Positions 1 through 4,842 of a stretch of 5,168 nucleotides of DNA are shown here, piece by piece. The stretch is from the NCBI GenBank assembly GCA_030631875.1, contig DAOVKH010000129.1:1-5168 (forward strand), read 5' to 3'. The position numbers and the translations under genes are program-made. A model generated the notes under the pieces. It made no database searches. It was not told the origin of the DNA and saw only the letters and a program-made list of their open reading frames with translations. Origin of the DNA: Deltaproteobacteria bacterium. Lineage in GTDB: Bacteria > Desulfobacterota > GWC2-55-46 > DRQE01. The first letter of the stretch is position 1; every line of letters starts with the position of its first letter.

Positions 1-446
1 ATATCTATGGTACAGTCGGCACGCTTGGCTAAGGTTGAGTCCATCCTTCCCGTCATGGCGATTATCTTAATACCCATGCGCCTGACTATCGGCAGGGTCG
101 TTACTATCTCTTCGCTCTCGCCTGAATTGGATACGGCTATGAGGATATCGTCCTTACTGAGCACGCCTAAGTCGCCGTGCGCGCCCTCTGCCGGATGGAG
201 GAAGAAGGCAGACGTGCCGGTTGAGGCGAATGTAGAGGCTATCTTCTGGCATATAAGCCCGCTCTTGCCCATACCCGTTATGACGACCTTACCTTCTGTG
301 GCAAGTATCAGCTCCACGGCCTCTATAAAGGAGTCGCCGAGCTTTGACTTTAAGGCGGTAAGCGCCGAGGCCTCTATGTCTATAACACGCTTGGCTACGT
401 CGAGTACGGCGGTCTTTGGTATTTTATGGGATATCTTTTCGGTCAT
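1..446 (-). CDS. kdsD: Arabinose-5-phosphate isomerase, N-terminal 148 residues (cut by window edge)
   Basis: This is the start of a KdsD/KpsF-family sugar isomerase, which converts ribulose 5-phosphate to arabinose 5-phosphate in the cytoplasm as the first committed step to KDO. The 148 visible residues cover most of a SIS domain: the GMGKSG loop at residues 58-63 (K61 is the expected active-site lysine), the HPAEGAHGDLG segment at 84-94, and the SNSGESEE phosphosugar-binding loop at 106-113. The family is usually about 320-330 residues with two CBS domains after the SIS domain, so more than half of the gene lies beyond the left edge. The ATG at 446-444 follows the kdsA stop by two bases. 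An AAAGGA at 463-458, inside the end of kdsA, can serve as ribosome binding site, so translation is probably coupled. The paralogues KpsF and GutQ share this fold; the KDO operon context favours KdsD. Reading frame and family are clear. Confidence 0.93.
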   Translation of the reverse strand, partial: MTEKISHKIPKTAVLDVAKRVIDIEASALTALKSKLGDSFIEAVELILATEGKVVITGMGKSGLICQKIASTFASTGTSAFFLHPAEGAHGDLGVLSKDDILIAVSNSGESEEIVTTLPIVRRMGIKIIAMTGRMDSTLAKRADCTID

Positions 447-448
447 AA

Positions 449-1270
449 TTAAGCGAATCCTTTAACGCAGGCGTCTAAGGCCTTAAGGCCTTCGAGCATC
501 TCTTTCAAGTCTTTTAGAGCTATGGAGTTTGGCCCGTCGGAGAGGGCCTCATCGGGCCTTGGATGGACTTCCATGAAGAGGCCGTCAATACCTGTCGCCA
601 CAGCGGCTCGGGCTAAGTACTTAATCATCGTCCTGTCTCCGCCGGAGCTTGTGCCTTTTGCCGAAGGTTTCTGTACGCTGTGAGTGGCATCGAATACAAC
701 GGGCGTGCCTTCGGCTCGCATAATCGGCATAGCCCTATAATCCACGACCAGGTTGCCGTAGCCGAATGTAGTGCCGCGCTCGGTTATGAATACATTTTCA
801 TTGCCTGTGCTCTTTACCTTCTTTACGGCCTCTGCCATAGACTCGGGTGCCATGAACTGCCCCTTCTTAATACTAACGGCGCGACCTGTCTTACCTGCCT
901 CGACGAGCAAGTCGGTCTGGCGGCAAAGGTAGGCCGGAATCTGCAGGCAATCTACAGCCTCGCCAACTTGAGCACAATCATCCGGCGTATGGACGTCGGT
1001 TATGACCGGCACCCCACCTCTGTCCTTAGCCGCAGATAGTATACGCAAGCCCTCTTCTATGCCCGGCCCTCTGTAGGAGTCTATAGAGGTTCTATTGGCC
1101 TTGTCGTAAGATGCCTTGAATATGAGCGGTATCGACAGCTCTCCTGTAATCTCAATGAGGGTATCGAGTATCTCGAATGTCATCGCCTCGTCCTCTATAA
1201 CACAAGGCCCTGCGATGAGCACAAGCTCGCCGCCTCCAATCGTCACGCCACCTACATCTACCTTATTCAT
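449..1270 (-). CDS. kdsA: KDO-8-phosphate synthase, metal-dependent type
   Basis: This enzyme condenses phosphoenolpyruvate with arabinose 5-phosphate to give KDO 8-phosphate in the cytoplasm, for LPS inner core synthesis. At 273 residues it is complete (family about 265-285) and forms a single TIM barrel. Visible family segments are IAGPCVIE at 19-26, KANRTS at 57-62, RGPG at 67-70, QIPAYLCRQTDLL at 110-122, KKGQFMAP at 135-142 and DATHSVQKP at 194-202. C23 sits where the metal-dependent class (as in Aquifex) carries its metal cysteine; the E. coli type has asparagine there. H197, E234 and D245 (in SDGPNS) fit the other metal ligands, so this should be the metal-dependent form. DAHP synthases are related, but KANRTS and QIPAYLCRQ are KdsA features. 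The start is supported by AGAGG eight bases upstream. It lies 31 bases after pyrG and 2 bases before kdsD. Confidence 0.97.
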   Translation of the reverse strand: MNKVDVGGVTIGGGELVLIAGPCVIEDEAMTFEILDTLIEITGELSIPLIFKASYDKANRTSIDSYRGPGIEEGLRILSAAKDRGGVPVITDVHTPDDCAQVGEAVDCLQIPAYLCRQTDLLVEAGKTGRAVSIKKGQFMAPESMAEAVKKVKSTGNENVFITERGTTFGYGNLVVDYRAMPIMRAEGTPVVFDATHSVQKPSAKGTSSGGDRTMIKYLARAAVATGIDGLFMEVHPRPDEALSDGPNSIALKDLKEMLEGLKALDACVKGFA

Positions 1271-1278
1271 ATGTATAA

Positions 1279-1283
1279 CCTCT
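1279..1283 (-). promoter_or_regulatory. Ribosome binding site of kdsA
   Basis: On the minus strand the 31-base gap after pyrG contains AGAGG, eight bases before the kdsA ATG at 1270-1268. This is the clearest Shine-Dalgarno sequence in the operon. It fixes the start codon and shows that kdsA can be translated independently of pyrG. Confidence 0.75.
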
Positions 1284-1301
1284 TTTAATTATAGAAGGGT
1301 A

Positions 1302-2966
1302 TTACTTCTTGGATCTTGCCTTGGCCTTGTTATTCTTTGGAGCTTTAGACTTTGCCTTTACTACGGCCTTTACGAATTCAACAAATAACGGATGCGGAGC
1401 TACCGGGCGGCTCTTGAATTCGGGGTGGAACTGACAGGCCAAAAACCACGGATGATCCGGGTACTCGATTATCTCAACGAGTGTAGCATCCGGGCTAAGG
1501 CCGCTGAATTCAATGCCCGCCTTTTCGAGCTTCTTCCTTAGCGTGTTGTTGACCTCAAAGCGGTGGCGGTGGCGTTCGCTTATATCGAGCTCACCGTAAG
1601 CCGCCTCTGCCTTTGATCCCTTCTTCAGCTTACAGGGATATGCGCCGAGGCGCATCGTACCGCCCTTTTCGTCGATACCTTTTTGCCCCTCCATCAGGTC
1701 TACGACAGGGTACTTTGTCTTATCGTCGAACTCAGCACTATTAGCGCCCTCCATACCTCCGAGATTTCTCGCTATCTCGACTACAGCCATCTGCATGCCT
1801 AAGCAAATCCCGAAGAATGGGATATTATTCGTGCGCACGTACTCTATGGCCTGAATCTTACCTTCTATGCCGCGGCTTCCGAAACCGCCGGGGACGAGTA
1901 GGCCGTCTATCCCCTTTAATACAACCTCCGCGCCTTTTTCCTCTATCTCCTCAGAGTCTATGTATATGAGGTTTACCTTCGCCGTATTGGCTATACCGCC
2001 GTGGATGAGCGCTTCATGCAAGCTCTTATAGGCATCCTGATGTTCGACGTATTTTCCGACGATACCGATTGTAACCTCGTCCTTTGGTGAAGCAATTAAT
2101 TTCACGATACGCTCCCACTCATCGAGCTTCGGCGCGCGCGTCCAAATATTTAAGGTCTTTAATACAAGCTCGTCGAGCCCTTCTTTATGGAAGGCCAAAG
2201 GTACTTCGTATATACACGAAACATCTATCGCCGATATGACGGCCTCCTCTTCAACATTACAGAAGAGCGCGATCTTGGCCTTCATCCCCTCATCGAGCGG
2301 CCTGTCGGAGCGGCATATTAATACGTCGGGCTGGATTCCAATCTCACGCATCTTATTCACACTATGCTGAGTTGGCTTGGTCTTAAGTTCTCCGGCACTG
2401 GCAATGTACGGCACGAGTGTCAGGTGCACGTACATAACGTTCTCCTTACCGAGGTCGAAGCGAAGCTGTCTTATCGCCTCCATAAAGGGCAGGCTCTCTA
2501 TGTCGCCGACCGTGCCGCCTATCTCTACTATAGATACGTCAACGCCGCTGTCTTCGGCAAGCCCGCGTATGGCCTTCTTTATCTCGTCCGTTACGTGCGG
2601 GACGACCTGTACGGTAGCGCCTAAGTACTCGCCCCTGCGTTCCTTCTTTATAATGGAGTCGTATATCTGGCCTGTCGTGTAGTTGTTCTGTTTGGTGAGC
2701 TTTGCCGTCGTGTAGCGCTCATAATGGCCAAGGTCAAGGTCCGTCTCTGCGCCGTCGTCGGTTACGAAGACCTCGCCGTGCTGGAAGGGGCTCATCGTGC
2801 CCGGGTCGACATTAAGGTATGGGTCGAGCTTCTGGATGGTAATCTTTAAACCGCGCGACTCAAGTATCGCACCAAGTGCGGCACTCGCCAAACCCTTGCC
2901 GAGTGAAGATACTACGCCTCCGGTTACGAATATAAATTTTGTCTTGGAGTGTTTTTTTTCTTTCAT
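1302..2966 (-). CDS. pyrG: CTP synthase (glutamine-hydrolysing)
   Basis: PyrG makes CTP from UTP, ATP and glutamine in the cytoplasm. The protein is complete at 554 residues (E. coli form 545). The N-terminal synthase domain (about 1-275) carries the P-loop GGVVSSLGKG at 16-25, KLDPYLNVDPGTMSP at 46-60, and the Mg-binding acidic residues D78 (in TDLDLGHYERY) and E148 (in VEIGGTVGDIES). The C-terminal class I glutamine amidotransferase domain (about 297-535) has PGGFGSRG at 359-366, the nucleophile C388 in GICLGMQ, and H514/E516 in FHPEF, which completes the triad. After about residue 533 there is a lysine-rich tail, which is not a standard part of the enzyme. The ATG at 2966-2964 follows AAGGA by four bases. 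It is the second gene of the operon, 42 bases after kdsB and 31 before kdsA. Its CTP is the co-substrate of KdsB. Confidence 0.98.
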   Translation of the reverse strand: MKEKKHSKTKFIFVTGGVVSSLGKGLASAALGAILESRGLKITIQKLDPYLNVDPGTMSPFQHGEVFVTDDGAETDLDLGHYERYTTAKLTKQNNYTTGQIYDSIIKKERRGEYLGATVQVVPHVTDEIKKAIRGLAEDSGVDVSIVEIGGTVGDIESLPFMEAIRQLRFDLGKENVMYVHLTLVPYIASAGELKTKPTQHSVNKMREIGIQPDVLICRSDRPLDEGMKAKIALFCNVEEEAVISAIDVSCIYEVPLAFHKEGLDELVLKTLNIWTRAPKLDEWERIVKLIASPKDEVTIGIVGKYVEHQDAYKSLHEALIHGGIANTAKVNLIYIDSEEIEEKGAEVVLKGIDGLLVPGGFGSRGIEGKIQAIEYVRTNNIPFFGICLGMQMAVVEIARNLGGMEGANSAEFDDKTKYPVVDLMEGQKGIDEKGGTMRLGAYPCKLKKGSKAEAAYGELDISERHRHRFEVNNTLRKKLEKAGIEFSGLSPDATLVEIIEYPDHPWFLACQFHPEFKSRPVAPHPLFVEFVKAVVKAKSKAPKNNKAKARSKK

Positions 2967-3008
2967 AGTTTCCTTGGCATAATATCTTTCGTTTATAGTC
3001 GCCGTATT

Positions 3009-3749
3009 TTACTTCGCTAACTCTTTAAATCTCTCTCTTACAACCTCTAAATCCTCCGGCGTATCGACCGATAACGGATGGTAGTCGGTATCTATGACCT
3101 GAATCTCAAAGCCGTTCTCAAGCACCCTCAATTGCTCTAAATGCTCAGCGGATTCAAGTAGCGTTGGTTTCATCTTCGCTAACTTCTTTAAGAACCCCGC
3201 TCGATAGACGTATATGCCTATGTGCTTATATATGGCGGCCCCTATGCCCTCACGGTCAAAGGGAATTATACTCCGTGAAAAGTACAGGGCACGACCAAAA
3301 ATATCTGTCGTAACCTTAACGACATTCGAGTTCAGTAACTCGCCTTCGTCCTTTATGAGCGTCCTTGCCGTAGAGATGACCGCGCCGGGGTTATCCATCA
3401 AGGCCTTGACGGTCTCGTCTATCAGCTCAGGCTCTATCAGCGGTTCGTCGCCCTGAATGTTGACGATAATGTCGTCGTCGGATAAGGCCGATAGCTTAGC
3501 TGCCTCTGCCACACGCTCTGTGCCGGTTAGGCAATCGACGGAAGTCATTACGACCTTACCGCCAAAGTCCGAAACGGCATCGGCAATACGCAAGTCGTCT
3601 GTAGCAACGGCAACGCCTTTAAGTAAACGGGATTTACTAACGCGCCTGTAGACGTGCTCTATCATAGTAGCCCCCTCTATCAAAGCAAGTGGCTTACCCT
3701 CAAAGCGTGTCGAAGCGTAACGTGCCGGAATAAAGGCAAATACTTCCAT
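3009..3749 (-). CDS. kdsB: 3-deoxy-manno-octulosonate cytidylyltransferase (CMP-KDO synthetase)
   Basis: KdsB couples KDO to CTP, giving CMP-KDO and pyrophosphate; CMP-KDO is the donor for attaching KDO to lipid A. The 246 residues match the family length (E. coli 248). The nucleotide-binding signature IPARYASTRFEGKPL spans 7-21, followed by VATDD at 48-52, GTERVAEA at 76-83, VNIQGDEPLI at 96-105 (D101 is the likely metal ligand), SRSIIPFD at 158-165, HIGIYVYR at 176-183, EHLEQLRVLENG at 202-213 and SVDTPEDL at 227-234 (D229, likely metal ligand). Residue 73 is cysteine where I expect histidine in this loop (usually DH before SGT). The ATG at 3749-3747 gives the normal N terminus two residues before the FAFIPAR strand. 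No Shine-Dalgarno sequence precedes it, and the -10 box lies only seven bases upstream, which suggests a leaderless message. It is the first gene of the operon. Confidence 0.97.
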   Translation of the reverse strand: MEVFAFIPARYASTRFEGKPLALIEGATMIEHVYRRVSKSRLLKGVAVATDDLRIADAVSDFGGKVVMTSVDCLTGTERVAEAAKLSALSDDDIIVNIQGDEPLIEPELIDETVKALMDNPGAVISTARTLIKDEGELLNSNVVKVTTDIFGRALYFSRSIIPFDREGIGAAIYKHIGIYVYRAGFLKKLAKMKPTLLESAEHLEQLRVLENGFEIQVIDTDYHPLSVDTPEDLEVVRERFKELAK

Positions 3750-3756
3750 CCACGTA

Positions 3757-3784
3757 ACTATATCAAATCCGTTAGCTATGTCAA
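3757..3784 (-). promoter_or_regulatory. Predicted sigma70-type promoter of the kdsB-pyrG-kdsA-kdsD operon
   Basis: On the minus strand a perfect TTGACA (3784-3779) is followed after 16 bases by TATAGT (3762-3757), one mismatch from the -10 consensus. Only seven bases separate the -10 box from the kdsB ATG, so the natural purine start is the A of that ATG (3749) or the G before it. The transcript would then be leaderless, which agrees with the missing Shine-Dalgarno sequence. The match is seen in the sequence; activity is inferred. Confidence 0.7.
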
Positions 3785-3822
3785 GAACGACTACCCGCTA
3801 ATAACGCAAATAGCCCAAGGCA

Positions 3823-3852
3823 TTGACAAAACCACTTTAATTCAGGTAAACT
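3823..3852 (+). promoter_or_regulatory. Predicted sigma70-type promoter of the zinc-ribbon receiver gene
   Basis: A perfect TTGACA at 3823-3828 is followed after 18 bases by TAAACT at 3847-3852, a four-of-six match to the -10 consensus. Transcription would begin near 3859 and give a leader of about 68 bases before the ATG at 3927. It points away from the kdsB promoter, with 38 bases between the two -35 boxes, so a single bound regulator could affect both. The -10 is weak. Confidence 0.5.
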
Positions 3853-3888
3853 CGAATTTAGTAAGATACTTCAGACTCTTTTAAAGAC

Positions 3889-3915
3889 TTCACGAGACCT
3901 TATTAAGGAAGTGAA
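3889..3915 (+). promoter_or_regulatory. Leader hairpin covering the Shine-Dalgarno-like sequence
   Basis: The leader contains TTCAC (3889-3893) complementary to GTGAA (3911-3915). Inside lies CCTTATTAAGG (3898-3908), a palindrome that can form CCTT/AAGG with an ATT loop. The only Shine-Dalgarno-like sequence, AAGGAAG (3905-3911), lies in the right arm and would be paired. It ends 15 bases before the ATG, which is longer than usual. The complementarity is read from the sequence. Folding and any control of translation are inferred, and the structure is short. Confidence 0.35.
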
Positions 3916-3926
3916 CCATTTAATAA

Positions 3927-4565
3927 ATGAGCAAGGAAGCAATAGAGATAGATTGTAAGGGCTGTAATACTCGGTTCAGGCTCTGGGTGCCGACAGTACT
4001 CCTATCTTCATGGGGCGACGGCGAGGAGATAAACTGCGTTAAGTGCGGCATGCGTTACCTCATAAAAAAATCCGGTAGCACGATACAGATAACCGAGGTA
4101 TCGGCTGATACAGTTAGCGTGGACAATACCAAAGAAGATAAAGCCGAGCCGCCCCCCCCCAAACACAAGATACTCTTCGTAGATGACGACAAGCTAAGTG
4201 CCGCCGTGGCAGAGAACGCTCTGGAAGACATAGCCGTAGCCATCACCTCAGCTACGAGCGGAGAGAGTGCCCTTGAATTATTCAAAGAAGACGACTTCGA
4301 CCTGATAATAACGGACTTACACCTCATAAACCCGGAAGACCCGAACTCACGACTCGACGGTGAAGACCTGCTACGAGAGATAACCGACGTTGCCATCGGA
4401 AGAGAAATCCCCTCCATCATAATGACCGGCAAGGATATGATAGACGACATAGCGATGGATCCGAAGTGGTTCGACATGAGGGTAAAGGGCTTCATTCAAA
4501 AGGGCAACCCTTTTTGGGCTGATGAGATGAAGACTAAGGTCAAAGAAATCCTCGATATAGTATAG
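3927..4565 (+). CDS. Zinc-ribbon plus receiver-domain protein (response regulator without a known output domain)
   Basis: This 212-residue cytoplasmic protein has two parts. Residues 8-46 hold two CxxC knuckles (C10/C13 and C37/C40) separated by 23 residues, resembling an MJ0042-type zinc ribbon with a longer loop. A linker rich in acidic residues and proline (about 58-79) follows. Residues 81-212 form a receiver domain: the acidic pair D86/D87 in LFVDDD, phospho-acceptor D130 in LIITDLHL, T167 in IIMTG and K192 in QKGNP. All residues needed for phosphorylation and signalling are present. The loop after D130 is about seven residues longer than in typical receivers (NPEDPNSRLDGEDLL). There is no DNA-binding or enzymatic output domain, so the ribbon may mediate nucleic-acid or protein contact; this is inference. 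TAA directly precedes the ATG in frame, and the next methionine (M42) would lose the ribbon, so this start is firm. No kinase gene is adjacent. Expression is likely from the TTGACA promoter upstream. Confidence 0.88.
   Translation: MSKEAIEIDCKGCNTRFRLWVPTVLLSSWGDGEEINCVKCGMRYLIKKSGSTIQITEVSADTVSVDNTKEDKAEPPPPKHKILFVDDDKLSAAVAENALEDIAVAITSATSGESALELFKEDDFDLIITDLHLINPEDPNSRLDGEDLLREITDVAIGREIPSIIMTGKDMIDDIAMDPKWFDMRVKGFIQKGNPFWADEMKTKVKEILDIV
4152..4160 (+). repeat. Run of nine C bases inside the receiver-protein gene
   Basis: Nine consecutive C bases encode prolines 76-78 in the linker between the zinc ribbon and the receiver domain. Gain or loss of one C would shift the frame into a stop within a few codons (TGA at 4184-4186 or TAG at 4180-4182), leaving a product of about 86 residues with the ribbon alone. 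Runs of this length can slip in replication or transcription. Whether this one does cannot be told from a single sequence. Confidence 0.9.
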
Positions 4566-4575
4566 GCGGCGCGAT

Positions 4576-4675
4576 AAGTCTCCGTATTCTGCGTTACGGT
4601 GCGGGCTTCGTCGTTCAACGTACGTGAAAGTACGCCTCACTCCTTAGCCCTTCCGTGCCTTAACTACGGAGACTT
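4576..4675. repeat. 100-base imperfect palindrome with 11-bp inverted ends
   Basis: AAGTCTCCGTA at 4576-4586 is the exact reverse complement of TACGGAGACTT at 4665-4675. Moving inward, GTTA (4593-4596) pairs with TAAC (4661-4664) and GGGCT (4603-4607) with AGCCC (4646-4650), separated by unpaired stretches. In the middle CGTAC (4619-4623) and GTACG (4630-4634) form a hairpin around GTGAAA. The whole is a nested, interrupted stem starting 10 bases after the receiver-protein stop codon. No T-run follows, so it is not a classical intrinsic terminator, and no clear target-site duplication flanks it. It resembles a REP-like or MITE-like interspersed element, or a structured 3' end; which one is inference. 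Confidence 0.7.
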
Positions 4676-4842
4676 CTCATTGCCTCTGTTTCTTGCCGTG
4701 CTGAGTTTATCTTATAGGTTTTAGTAGACAGAATTAGTTCTACGACCAATTCTCTTTGTCGCTTTCAATTATTCTATCATCCCTGCGAAGGCGTGTTTCC
4801 ACATAAAATCTGCAAATAGAATCGCCATAGAAAGAAAAAACA
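4676..4842. other. AT-rich intergenic DNA before the ankyrin gene
   Basis: No coding sequence is visible here. A short inverted repeat, GTAGA (4724-4728) with TCTAC (4739-4743), encloses a ten-base loop. TATCAT at 4775-4780 is a five-of-six match to a -10 box, 63 bases before the ATG, but I see no convincing -35 at the right distance. The last 13 bases before the ankyrin gene are almost all A and include AAAG as the only weak ribosome-binding candidate. The promoter of the ankyrin gene is probably in this stretch but cannot be fixed. Confidence 0.4.

Noticed and set aside
7..465. Plus-strand open frame of 152 codons
   Set aside because: It is antisense to the KdsD start, whose minus-strand translation gives clear SIS-domain motifs. 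The plus-strand product has low-complexity Ser/Ile/Val composition typical of a shadow frame.
1288..1293. Perfect TATAAT on the minus strand just upstream of kdsA
   Set aside because: No -35-like hexamer lies 15-19 bases further upstream, and the implied start would fall in the kdsA Shine-Dalgarno sequence. More likely a chance match in an AT-rich gap.
3654..3884. Plus-strand open frame of 76 codons across the kdsB start and the promoter region
   Set aside because: Its first part is antisense to the conserved KdsB N terminus and the rest crosses both predicted promoters. No ribosome binding site or recognisable protein features.
4055..4495. Minus-strand open frame inside the receiver-protein gene
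   Set aside because: The plus strand encodes a receiver domain with all conserved residues. The reverse frame is Ser-rich shadow sequence.
4371..4640. Minus-strand open frame covering the receiver C terminus and part of the palindrome
   Set aside because: It overlaps a well-supported gene and a palindrome, and shows no domain or ribosome binding site.
4576..4675. Palindrome as an intrinsic terminator
   Set aside because: The stem is long and interrupted with an 80-base interior, and the bases after it lack a T-run. A role in ending transcription is not excluded but the classical signature is absent.
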